Source of the DNA: Crossaster papposus
Taxonomy: Eukaryota; Echinodermata; Asteroidea; Velatida; Solasteridae
Assembly (NCBI GenBank): GCA_037893245.1
Contig: JBAIAA010000608.1
Span: 62,001 to 126,000, forward strand
Length of the DNA: 64,000 nt
Reading direction: 5' to 3'
The translations under genes were made by a program, and so were the position numbers. This document shows positions 54,626 to 64,000 of this stretch, in pieces (the first letter of the stretch is position 1; each line of letters opens with the position of its first letter). The notes under the pieces were generated by a model that was given only the letters and a program-made list of their open reading frames with translations, did no database searches and was not told the DNA's origin.

Positions 54626-54849
54626 CTAACCAGTTCGCGCTAGGATTATTTTAATATTCCCGAGCCGGACGTGGGATTATTTTTAACAAAACTCGATCTG
54701 AGGCGGGTTCACGCCGATGGTACCGGGAAGCACACCCACGCATTTCTGGCCTTGCTCGCTGCCGACAGACATTTCCGGCCTTGCTCGTTATGTGTTTATG
54801 CGTCATCCGTTTTGAGTCTGGGGAAAACTTTGCATGTATTGCTAGTTAA
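54626..54849 (-). repeat. MITE family 1, near full-length copy
   Basis: Left end CTAACCAGTTCGCGCTAGGA; internal GCCGATGGTACCGGGAAGC and GCGTCATCCGTTTTGAGTC. The right terminus is degraded (GCTAGTTAA). Confidence 0.85.
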
Positions 54850-55136
54850 AGCAATTTTTGTGCTAACCAGAATATGAACTTGGTCCCCCGATTGGTATCA
54901 CTGAAGTGGAATGATCCATTCTTGACGAAGGAGGTGGGCACTCACCTTGTGCTACACTATCTGACTGCACATCGCCTTCGTAGTTCTTGCACGCCCACAT
55001 GAATCCCCCCTCTGATTTCATGGCATAGGCCACCATGTCGTCAATGAGTCGGTGCTCGTACCAGATTCCTGCTGCCTCAAACCTGGAAAAAAGAATTAAT
55101 TAAATTCTCATTTGGCGACACATTAATTTCAATTTG

Positions 55137-55162
55137 GGGGGGGGGGGGGGGGGGGGGGGGGG
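55137..55162 (+). repeat. Poly-G tract of about 25
   Basis: Uninterrupted G run beside the 54946-55082 IDH-like exon (about 55 bases upstream of it in gene sense). Other long homopolymers are poly-C at about 14367-14386 and G at about 49655-49672. Confidence 0.95.
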
Positions 55163-55254
55163 GTAATCATCCTAAAGCCTTGGTCACACTGTAATGGTTT
55201 TCGCGACCACTGCCCTTGATCAGTCGTGGTTAATTGAGGTGAACGAAGGTGACT

Positions 55255-55430
55255 GGATGAAAAGATCAGCATCGATGGTGGTGGAAGGGGCGAGATCTGT
55301 GGAAGGCCGAAGAAGACCTGGCATGATGTGGTGAGGACTGACATGAAGTTACTGGGCCTCAAGTCGACAGACGCCCAGGACCGAGCCCAGTGGAGACGTG
55401 CCATAAAGAGACGGATTTTGTTTGCTTAAA
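55255..55430 (+). mobile_element. 3' end of a non-LTR retrotransposon reverse-transcriptase ORF
   Basis: The frame reads RKTWHDVVRTDMKLLGLKST, DAQDRAQWRRAIKRRILFA and then TAA, a terminal signature of many animal LINE ORF2 proteins (R.KTW...D...W R..I). It is a 5'-truncated copy of about 60 codons inside the IDH-like intron where an exon is missing. Confidence 0.75.
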
Positions 55431-55434
55431 TCAA

Positions 55435-56598
55435 TAAAGTATAATGTTGAAAGCAACATTATGTGTGTGGTTGTGTTTATTTTCTGTGATAAATGGGGGA
55501 AAATAATTTTCGAAAGGAAGCCTCATTAACATAAAACCTCGCGAGGGGTATGACGAAAATCGAGGCAAAGACTCGACGCGCTGCTACCCGGCTTATCACA
55601 TACCGGTAATAATACACCAGTTTTCGGTCATGCCGACGAGGTGTGTACGTAGCTGCTAGGTGTAGCAAAACTACTAAGAATGGAGTAAGCCTTCATTTGT
55701 TTCCGGTTGATCCCAAATATAGGAGGATTTGCACAGCCAAAGTAAAGCTTACCAGAGCAGAGGGGTCCGGGCGGGCCTAGTGATTTTCGGTCCTCTGCAG
55801 CGAACATTTTGAGCAGTCGTGCTTCGACCTAGAGCGCCTAGAGGGACCCCATCTTTATCCTCGCTCGAGTCCGTGTCTGAATAAGAAATACTGTAATTCG
55901 AATCAGACGAATCAGTACTGTTTTCGCCGGATTCACCAAAAACCGAGAAAGAACTTCATGATCGTCGTGAAGTTCGATTATATTGCACAAAGCGTACGCG
56001 ATTCGTACACTGTGGGGGCATCAACAAACAACAGTATGTGCGTACGTGGCCACGCGAACCCGTCTCGTACCTAGACGTCGCGTACCGACTATCGAGAATT
56101 TGTCCGGGTCCTGCCTCGGTTTACGTCACTCATTTTTAGTGGCCGCGAAATTTTAAAAGGACGGCAATTTTTGGACGGCAAATTACCACACCAAAAGTAC
56201 ACTAGAACCAGTTTTGCTTCTTATTCACATTTAATACACATAAATCTATTAAATTAAAACAAAAATTGCGTAATGAAAATGTTAGACTGCATGTTTCCTT
56301 TAAAGCCGGATATGATGATGATGATGATGAATCGGGACGAAAGTGCCCCAATGGCACCCTCCGACGAATATTCACGGCTTAAAACAGTTGATGATCAAAA
56401 AAAAGGTCTGCCACAGGTAATATATCATCGTCAATTACATAAAATACAGGGAAACCACAGGTTACAATGTAGTAGTTACATCTATTTGTAATCATCCCTC
56501 TATGATCTGCTCAGCTAACGTACATGCTGCAATTCAATCGGTACAGACAAATCTCTCAATTTCAACATTTGTTGGATCGATTATGTTAATTATAATCT
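55435..56598. other. Intronic stretch of the IDH-like locus without recognised genes
   Basis: No exon-like coding is visible on either strand, including no sign of the missing IDH exon. It contains an (ATG)n run at 56312 and otherwise unique-looking sequence. Confidence 0.5.
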
Positions 56599-57048
56599 AT
56601 ATGTGACCCGCTCTATCGTAATCAGGAATAAGTCGCTGAGGCCATTTTACACAATCGGCCGTTGAAGTGAACGCAGGGGTGAAAATCGTGACAAAGTCGA
56701 TTTTCTGAACATTGTATTTTTAGGAAGTGTAGTTATCACAGATTATTGTCATTAATGTCCTGTATGTAAAAATGATCAATAAAGATGAAAATGAAGAGGA
56801 TTTGTGTGCGCTGTCCGTAAGATTTTGGTCAATTTTGTTTATTTCAAAGCTGTTTTTCTCGGAATGTGGATTCGGCAAATAAATATACACCTGTCATCTT
56901 CATCAGACCATAACTCGTTAACCTAAACAGATACAAGCCTGTGATGGGTATCATTAAAAAGCGTATGAAATTCCCTTTCACACCATGTGCATATCTCCAA
57001 AAGTCATTCTACGACTTATTCCTGATTTTGATGGAGCGGGTCACATAT
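56599..57048. repeat. Inverted-terminus element family 2, copy 3 (best termini)
   Basis: Left ATGTGACCCGCTCTATCGTA and further AATCAGGAATAAGTCG pair with right CGACTTATTCCTGATTTTGA and TGGAGCGGGTCACAT, over 30 bases each. About 450 bases; TA-rich flanks. Confidence 0.9.
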
Positions 57049-57149
57049 ACTCAAACAGCATTCAAATGTAATTTACAAATGAATTGTCGAACAAAATTTA
57101 ATGTCCCAAAACGAAACTGAACAAATTCGTTTTTTAATTGTGGGTATAC

Positions 57150-57205
57150 ATGTATGTCTCTGAAGAAGATCTTGTTAAGATCGAAATATTAGGCCCTCTT
57201 AACTT
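57150..57205 (+). repeat. Short dispersed repeat (GAAGAAGATCTTGTTAAGATCG)
   Basis: TCTGAAGAAGATCTTGTTAA and GAAATATTAGGCCCTCTTAA recur in inverted form at 63535-63590. The form resembles a retroelement 3' region. Confidence 0.6.
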
Positions 57206-57563
57206 ATTTGATTTGTGGGTATATTTAAGTAGTTTTTCACGTACTGCTATTTTGTTGACTTTTATTAAAGGGAATATACAACATTTGCTTTTTGATTTTG
57301 ATTTGGAAGGGAAAATAGTATTTCATAGAAAATATTGCTACACTGACTTGTTTGATGCGTTGGGTTCGTAGATCCTGGACAAAACAATAACATTAATTTT
57401 GTCTGGTTTACTGACGCCACTTAAGATAAATGGAGCGTTTCGTAGACGTTGGGGAATTGTATTGTCATGATCAGGGAATCGAATAATAATAATAATAATA
57501 ATAAAAACTTGTATAGCGCTGGTATCTAGAAAATCTATTCACTGCGCTAGGGTCTGAAAAAAA

Positions 57564-57800
57564 CTACTGATATACATGACTGAAAAGGTGGGTTTTGAGA
57601 TGGGTTTTGAAAGAGTCAACATCTGGTTGTGATCTCAGGACTATTGGTAGACTATTCCATAGACGAGGGGCTGCAACAGAAAAACTTCTGTCCCCATAAG
57701 CCTTCAACCTAGAAGATGGAACCACAAGCAAGTGTGCGTCACTGGAGCGGAGTTGGCGCACAGGCTTGTATGTTGATATCAGTTGTTGCATGTGATGCTG
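57564..57800 (-). mobile_element. 3' end of a LINE (CR1/Jockey-like) reverse-transcriptase ORF
   Basis: A 75-codon frame with SSRLKAYGDRSFSVAAPRLW followed by NSLP and FKTHLKTHLF, the standard C-terminal signature of many animal non-LTR reverse transcriptases (GDRxFSVAAPxLWNSLP). 5'-truncated; adjacent to IDH-like segment 57926-58140. An (AAT)n run at 57484-57505 marks its tail side. Confidence 0.85.
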
Positions 57801-58345
57801 ATCCGTTTATGGACCGGTAAGTGATAAGAAGAAGTTTGAATATTATGCGTTGCTCAATGGGAAGCCAGTGTAGTGCCATAGCTGATGGCCTGTCTGTTTA
57901 CAGGGGTCACAGATTCTCAACCTACCTCAGGTAGAGTACGAACTTCTTCTCTAGCGCGTACTTCATGGAGCAGTGGGCAAAATCGCCGATGGACTTGTCG
58001 GTGTTGTACATTGCCATGGCCACGCCGCCGCCATCTTTGAAGTCGTTGACGGTGAAGTTCAGGACCTCGCCGCCGTCGGACGGAGTAAATTTAATTGCAA
58101 CTTTACCGCAGCCGGAGACAAGGAAATCTGTGGCTTTGTACATATACCAGTGGGAGTTAAAAACAAGAAAAAAACTTAATTGTCAACAGACTTTTGACCT
58201 TAGTATGTGATCTTTAATACCACCATCACACAGAAGTTTCTATATTGCATCTATGACCCAAGTTTGACTACAATTGGACTTTAAGTTTCCATATTTTTTT
58301 TTTATTCCAGCCTTGTTTACAACCTAAGTTCGATTGAATTTTACT

Positions 58346-58568
58346 TTAACCAGTTCGCGCCGGATGACGTATAAAAACGCAAAGTTTTCTCCAGATTCAA
58401 AACGGATGACGCATAAACGAGCAAGGTCGGAAATGTCCGTTAGCAGCGAGCAAGGCCAGAAATGCGTGGGTGTGCTTCCCAGTACCATCAGCCTGAACTT
58501 GCATCGTAAAAAATAATCCCGCCCCTCGACTCGGTAATGTTAAAATAATCCCGGCGCGAACTGGTTAA
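58346..58568 (+). repeat. MITE family 1, full-length copy with TTAA flanks
   Basis: TTAACCAGTTCGCGCCGGAT at the left and CCCGGCGCGAACTGGTTAA at the right form near-perfect inverted termini; 223 bases. Confidence 0.92.
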
Positions 58569-58739
58569 CTTTGCATAAAAGACCAATTTTTCGAAACTTT
58601 AAACAAAATGACACAAACATATGGATAGACGGACTACGGGCAGAAATAATGATTGCATAGTCTCTTTCTAAACTTTGTTTAGCCGAGACCAAAAAAAAGA
58701 AACCAACTTCACAGAAAATAGATTTTTCGACAATTTTAA

Positions 58740-58915
58740 CAATTAAAAAAAAAGTTTTAGTGGTGGGAGGGAAAAACCTAGAATGATATTCTACAAGAAA
58801 AATCAAGCAGGAACTGAAAACCCAATCCACATATTGGCCCAGGCAGGATTCGAACACGGGTCACAACGAAAGTACTGCGGTCGATCTTTCGCCAATTAGC
58901 ACGACTAGTCGCTCC
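58740..58915 (-). mobile_element. tRNA-derived SINE
   Basis: On the reverse strand a tRNA-like head (A-box-like TAGTCGTGCTAATTGGC, B-box GTTCGAATCC, about 58845-58915) is followed by a body containing ATTGGGTTTT and GGTTTTTCCCTCCCACCACT. The body matches 2095-2190. It lies in the intron between the first two IDH-like segments. Confidence 0.75.
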
Positions 58916-59233
58916 TAATTGTATCAGACGTCAGACTTTTGACGGACTTAATTCACTCATTTGGTTCCGCGCGACTCTGGAATGCCTGTCTGAACCAGGT
59001 GTAATGTCATACATAGCATATCCCTAGTTTTGCCCAGATGACGGTCATCGTTCGATTGAATTGCTCACCTGATCATGCTGATCCGCATGCGCATGTAGGC
59101 CAATCACGATGAGTTTATTCCAGCCGACCACCAACCGGGGGACGTTCTTGCAGACGATGGCTTCCCTGAAGACCGTCCCGCCGCCCAGGATGTTACAGAT
59201 CGTGCCATTAGTTACTCGGGCGATTTTCCACAT

Positions 59234-59940
59234 CTTCTTAACTTAGGTTGAACTCTGTCGATTGAACCAATCAGAAAGCTCGTCAGAGAAACTCCAAGGA
59301 GCAAAAAAATAAAAATATTTGACAAGTGCGTGTAGCACTAAGTGCGTGTAATTAGGCAAATTTTTTAAGGAATAGAATCATTATTTACTTTTAAATAATT
59401 AGGATATTTCTTAATACATGTAATTCGGTAGTAAAACATTTTGAATAGTATTCTACCTTTCAGAACTAGGCTTATCCTGAATGCCGTTTTTAACCAGCTT
59501 GTAATTGTATTTACCTTGTTCTTTCGTCTCCTTTGGCTTTAACTTTGAAGTTTCGAGTTTTTTACATGTGATTAGAGCGTGGCCGTGGAGGTAGACCCGT
59601 GCCACGTTCACGGGGGCATGACGGGTAACATGTGATATGGAAAAATTTCGAATTGGCGAATGTTTGTCTTTAAAAACACTTTTATTCCACTTACTTCCTA
59701 ACTATTTCTTAACACAATTTAGTTAGTAGGCATACCAAAGCATACAAATATCAATCAATTTGAAAATTAAAAGCATTCTTCTATTATTCATGTATTTTAG
59801 TGGCCAAATGGGCCAAATTGGGAGCCGATTCGCGACGTAGTACGGGCTATAGCGCTAGCGCGCGCAAACGTACCGAGAAAAAAACCACGTGGGTGGAAGG
59901 GTAAGAGCGCCACCAAGTGTTGTATTTTAAGTAATTCAAC
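59234..59940. promoter_or_regulatory. Interval between the IDH-like remnant and the TRDMT1 start; probable TRDMT1 promoter
   Basis: No N-terminal IDH exons can be read here on the reverse strand. The last 100 bases before the TRDMT1 ATG carry a CpG-containing stretch (GCGCTAGCGCGCGCAAACG) and an E-box-like CCACGTGGG near 59885. Promoter status is inferred from position. Confidence 0.4.
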
Positions 59941-62900
59941 ATGGCTGCGCCCACGTCGAGGTTCCGTGTGGTGGAATTCTACAGCGGGATCGGAGGAATG
60001 CACTATGCCGTTAAAGGTTTGTTGTTAGAAATAGAAGTATGGTTTGTTTGTCTGGGAATGCAAGAGTTAGTATAAACGCCGACTATTACCCTTTCAAAAA
60101 CATCCTCCGACGCCACGAATACGAAGTGGCGGGGTATTCTGCAAATGCAATTGTGCCTTAACTTAAAGGTAGTATACACCATTGGTAATTTGTTGAATTA
60201 TCAGGAATAGGTGGATTTGGGGGGTTGTATTTTATAGTAAATATCGTTTAACTGACCTGTCCGAATTTTTACATTCATGGATCCTGAGAAAAGCATGAAA
60301 AACAGCGTTTGTTTTTCACCGGCGTCGAGCAGTTATTCTTATGTTATCTTTGTTTTTTCGCGCTCGCCGGACGGCGAGAATGAATTTTGGTTTATACAAT
60401 TCAATTTTTTGGAACAATTACAGGATATCTAGGGCCCTCATTTTGCTGGATGCCTACAATCATTATTTACTTTCAAATGAGTAAAATATTTCTTAATAAT
60501 TCGGTAATAAATTTTTTTGATATCTGCAAATGGTGTATACTACCTTTAAGTTCAATTCATGTTCAATAAAGTTAATGCATGTGATGTCACACGCGCTACG
60601 CGTACGCGCTAATCGCACGTACAACCGGGCGGAGCGGTGAGGTCAAACACACTTTGTTTGACCTCACCGCTCCGCATGGTTGTACGTGCGATTAGCGCGT
60701 ACGCGTAGCGCGCGTGACGTCAATGCAACCCCTTTATTGAGCAGGTTAATACTATAGATGGTATCCATGCAAATGTTTTCTATCCTTGACACATAACTTA
60801 CATCTTGACTGAAGCTAGAATGTGCAAATAATAACCTCAATCCTCCAAAATCCTCATTTGGATAAATACCCAAGTTTTGTAACCTCAATTAAATCCTGCA
60901 AAATCAACCAGCATTAGTTTAGGGCCTAATAAAAATATGACCATGATCCTGCATTATTTTCTAGTGGCAAAACTCCAAATGCCCTCAATCCTGCAAAATC
61001 CTGCATTTCGCAAAGACTGAGGATTTGAGATGGAAATGATAAAACCCAAATCATGACCATATATTTCAGAAAGCCGCTTAGATGCCACAGTGGTTGCTGC
61101 CATTGACATCAATAATCTTGCTAACAAGGTGTACAAGCACAACTTCCAACATGTGAATCTCATGCAGAGGAACATTCAGGTATGAGTAAGTCTAGATCCT
61201 GCAAGGGAAAATATACAATTTACAACTGTTCACGTTCACGTTTGAAGCAGCTAAAGTGCTCAAAATATTATAAAGAAAGATGCTTGACAAACAACCTGAT
61301 GAAGTTTTTAGATCTGTATATTTTGCAATATACTTTACAAAAAAATATAATTAAAGAAAGCATTAGGTTTACCATACAAAAGTCGGATACTATATTTATA
61401 CATACAAAACATTAGATATGTGAGGGGGAGGGTGGGGGATGTGAAAACAAGGAAAAAGAAAATTAAAAAAATATTTTAAAAATGTACATGTATAGTGTAT
61501 ACATTATAAAATTTTCAGAAATTTAAAAATGTATTATAATGAACCTAGTTTGTAGTCCTTTATAATATTAAATATTTATAATATTTCAATAATTCTGGTT
61601 TCTTTCTCCGCAGTCGATTACATTGGAGGAATTTCATGAATTAGATGCAGACATATTTCTAATGAGCCCACCCTGTCAGCCATTTACAAGGTAATGAAAA
61701 TGGTTGCACAATATACAGGGTGGTTAAAAAAAAATATTAAAAAACCGGAGCGGCCTATTTTCATTACCCTTCGACCCAAAAAACAAACTAGTTTTAGATA
61801 AACGGGGAATCTTTCTAGAATAGAAAAAACAAAATGGTACCAAGATCACCCTATTCGGTGCAGTAGTTTTCATTCTAGTGGCCTTTTTCTGGAACAAAGT
61901 CGGGGGGTCAGTTAGACAGGTGATCAACAGAAGTGCGACAGCAATGAAAAGGCCGGTCCAATAGACTACCGACTTTGTTCCAGAAAAAGGTCCCTAAGTT
62001 TAAAACTATTGGACCGAATCGGGTGATCTTGGGATCATTTTATATCTACTAAGATTCTCCGTCTACCCGAAGTAGTTTTTCTAGTTGGAGGGTCCTGGGA
62101 ATAAGCTTATTCCTGTGGTTTTGTTTACCACCCTGTATAGAAATTTATACCAAAGTCTCGAAGCGCTTTACAATTGTTACTCCAGGTCATCAGGCCACGG
62201 GATCCGGGATCAATTTTTCTGCAGTTTTGTGTCGTTTATTTATGGAAGCCGACCGCAAATTACTGTGCATTCTACTATTGGGTTTTTTGTGGTTTTTTTT
62301 TATCAGGGTGGGTCTGAAGGGGGACCTCACTGATCCTCGTACTCAGAGCTTCCTTCATCTGCTAGAAACGCTGTCAAGGTCAGTAAAAGATCTAGTAGTG
62401 TCTCTATTTTAACCCTTAACCCCCTATAGGCCCTTTTGGCAAGAAATCATTCTCAATCCTGCAAAATCCTCAAAAGTCCTTCCAAATCCTCCAATTGCCA
62501 CCGTGTAAAAATTGGATTCATCCTCAATTCTCTAAAATCATCTGTCATTTTTTTTACATTAGTTCAGTGGAGGGGTGACCACTGCCTCAATCTTCCAAAA
62601 TCTTCTAAAATCCTCTGCCAATCACTGTTATGGGTCGAGTTAAATGCATGTCTGAACACAAAGAATGCTGGTATACACCCCTAAGTTCCGACACATTTGT
62701 TTCTATTTTTTTCATTTTCTGAGGGTTAAAAGATGCCTAAATGCATTTGTGTTTTTGGTCAAGAACTTTCAGAGACACCTCAAATGCTTACTGACTACAC
62801 CTACAAAGATGAAATACTTCTGCGTTCAACTTTACAATGATTTGTGTTCCCTTTCTTTTCCTACCACTCTGTCACAGCTTGGCCAAAATGCCCGACTACA

Positions 62901-63993
62901 TTCTTGTAGAGAACGTTCAAGGCTTTGAAACATCACAGACAAGGTACTAGCTCATCATACTTTATAGTCACATCTTTAATACCCCAACATTAACTTTAAA
63001 ACCTAACTACCCCAAACCCATCCAACTCAGATTTTGCTAGGTTTTGCTAGGTTTAGTACCAAACCACAGCAACTTGTTGTTGGACTTTGTTTGACTCGGT
63101 ACAAAAAGGCCCAGGTAGACCCTGTTGAATTCTGCGATGTTCAAGGCAGAAAGGCATGAGACTTGTAAAAATGTTGGAGTTTGGGGGAATGCACAGGCAT
63201 TTATTCGTGGGCGACCCACAGCTGATCACGGTACAGTTCCTGGTCAACTGATGTACAATGTACATGTACACCCTGTGTGTCCCAACTGTAGCACCTGTTT
63301 TATGCCAGTCGACGCTGCACCGATACTGAACAATGCATTGACCCATCTGTACCAAGTCAATCGAACTTCAACTACTGGGAGTGTGGCAGGTTTAGTACCG
63401 TTAGGTTCAGCACAGTGCACCAATAATTACTGAACCTGTGTGAGCTGTTGAATACTTACGTTTGAATAAGATGAAAACTGCCAAAAACTGCTTACTGGCT
63501 GGAATGACCTAAAAATAAACAAATCAAAAATGTTAAGAGGGCCTAATATTTTGATCTTGACAAGATCTTCTTCAGAGACATCCGTTTCTAGTGTGAGAGC
63601 CTAGGTGGTTAGGGTTAACTACTGAACCTGTGTGCAGTTGTTAAGGTTTCCTACGTTTGGTATACTTTCTAGTGCTAGAGCCTAGGAGGTTATGGTTAAG
63701 TTTGTACTTTTAAACAATACAAGTTTCTACAACAAATAATATCAAATGAAAGCTTATTTTCTGCTCTTTCAGACAAACTGTTCAACTAAAAAAAATTGTT
63801 AACACATCTGACTCATTTTTGCAGAGCGGGTCACACTTTTGAAGCTGTGTAAATTTTGCTTTCATGAAGTGATTCTGATTTCCTTCAAACATCTAACACA
63901 TTAAAATCCACCAATTGTTTACTTTGTTTATTGGTTAATATTTGAAGGGCTCGCCTTGTGCAGACATTGGAGCAGTGCCACTACGCTTACCAG
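59941..63993 (+). CDS. TRDMT1: tRNA (cytosine-5) methyltransferase DNMT2/TRDMT1, 5' part (6 exons)
   Basis: Methylates C38 of tRNA-Asp and related tRNAs using S-adenosylmethionine. Exons: 59941-60016, 61070-61179, 61614-61690, 62307-62378, 62878-62943, 63948-63993, all in phase, giving the first 149 aa; the family is about 390 aa, so the gene runs off the right edge. Motif I is VEFYSGIGGMHYAV (SAM binding); the next block AAIDINNLANKVYKHNF is the family's second SAM-contact region; the catalytic Cys is in MSPPCQPFTR (motif IV); motif VI is ILVENVQGFE. The last exon reads ARLVQTLEQCHYAYQ and ends at a GT donor six bases before the window edge. The start ATG GCT GCG is the first in frame and is preceded by a CpG-rich stretch. 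Confidence 0.93.
60563..60742. repeat. Long near-perfect palindrome (hairpin element)
   Basis: The arms 60585-60652 and 60658-60722 pair almost perfectly: GCGCTACGCGTACGCGCTAA, TCGCACGTACAACC and CGGAGCGGTGAGGTCAAAC each have their complement, around a tiny loop at ACACTTT. Weaker pairing continues outward to CAATAAAG and CTTTATTG. It lies in intron 1 of TRDMT1. Confidence 0.93.
62409..62700 (+). repeat. Dispersed repeat 'ACCCCCTAGGCCCTTTTGG', copy 2
   Basis: AACCCCCTATAGGCCCTTTT, AATCCTGCAAAATCCTC, AATTGCCACCGTGTAAAAAT and GGGGTGACCACTGCC parallel 45912-46330. It begins about 30 bases after the exon 4 donor of TRDMT1. Related CAATCCTGCAAAATCCTGCA text also occurs at about 60830-61020. Confidence 0.75.
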
Positions 63994-64000
63994 GTTTGCA

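Larger units (their letters stand above)
51884..59233 (-). pseudogene. IDH1: Cytosolic NADP isocitrate dehydrogenase (IDH1-type), decayed or diverged, chimeric C-terminus
   Basis: Segments on the reverse strand: 59069-59233, 57926-58140, 54946-55082, 54180-54320, 53919-54081, and 51884-52037 (TAG). Clear family blocks are [84 protein letters not shown] and [16 protein letters not shown]. Defects: residues 1 to about 90 have no exon before TRDMT1; the exon for about residues 210-238, with catalytic Lys212, is absent although flanking phases still join; the 58140 acceptor reads ATATG rather than AG; arginines equivalent to human Arg100 and Arg132 are Cys and Leu ([15 protein letters not shown]); and after KGMN the usual C-terminus is replaced by FQKLTSRIPSYVFSDMACAA and a Leu/Lys-rich tail. 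Metal-binding Asp residues (LIDDM, GDVQSD) remain. The joined frame has no stop before its end (324 codons), so a neofunctional paralogue is possible. Confidence 0.72.

Overview
The window is animal nuclear DNA, read as an invertebrate, probably a deuterostome such as an echinoderm. The genes have many short exons with GT-AG introns, the encoded proteins resemble their vertebrate counterparts closely, and the introns carry many MITE-like elements, tRNA-derived SINE pieces, non-LTR fragments and a BEL/Pao LTR element. The species is inference; nothing in the sequence names it. There is no prokaryotic operon or CRISPR array.

Layout. (1) 228-8894 (+): the 3' part of NCAPD3 (condensin II HEAT subunit), 18 exons assembled with every splice phase agreeing. 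(2) 10250-11817 (-): complete three-exon TMEM101, tail-to-tail with NCAPD3. (3) 12266-42530 (+): complete TBC1D9/TBC1D9B-type Rab GTPase-activating protein, 27 exons, 1,401 aa if exon 13 is used once; it starts head-to-head with TMEM101. Its intron 6 holds an antisense BEL/Pao retrotransposon (15762-25616) with 621-bp LTRs, a GAAAT target duplication and an internal 2,890-bp tandem duplication. (4) 45322-48795 (+): an AATF-like gene that lacks the N-terminus and the central AATF/Che-1 region. (5) 51884-59233 (-): a decayed or diverged cytosolic IDH1-type isocitrate dehydrogenase lacking its N-terminus and the exon for the catalytic lysine, with key substrate arginines replaced and a foreign C-terminus. 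(6) 59941 to the right edge (+): the 5' part of TRDMT1/DNMT2 (tRNA cytosine-5 methyltransferase), containing the PPC and ENV motifs.

The most striking structure is in TBC1D9. A symmetric 54-bp exon (both junctions phase 1), with its acceptor and donor, is repeated in eight full copies plus one broken copy at a 174-176-bp period. Any number of copies could be spliced in without shifting the frame, each adding 18 residues to the linker between the second GRAM domain and the TBC domain. Two other exons (TBC1D9 exon 7 and NCAPD3 exon 4) also have partial tandem copies in the following intron, so short exon-spanning tandem duplication recurs at this locus. Minisatellites often start within tens of bases of a splice site.

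The genes do not form a pathway: chromosome condensation, a membrane protein, Rab regulation, ribosome-biogenesis/transcription, central metabolism and tRNA methylation. Exon borders were set by hand from splice consensus, phase continuity and remembered family sequence; no alignment or transcript data were available.
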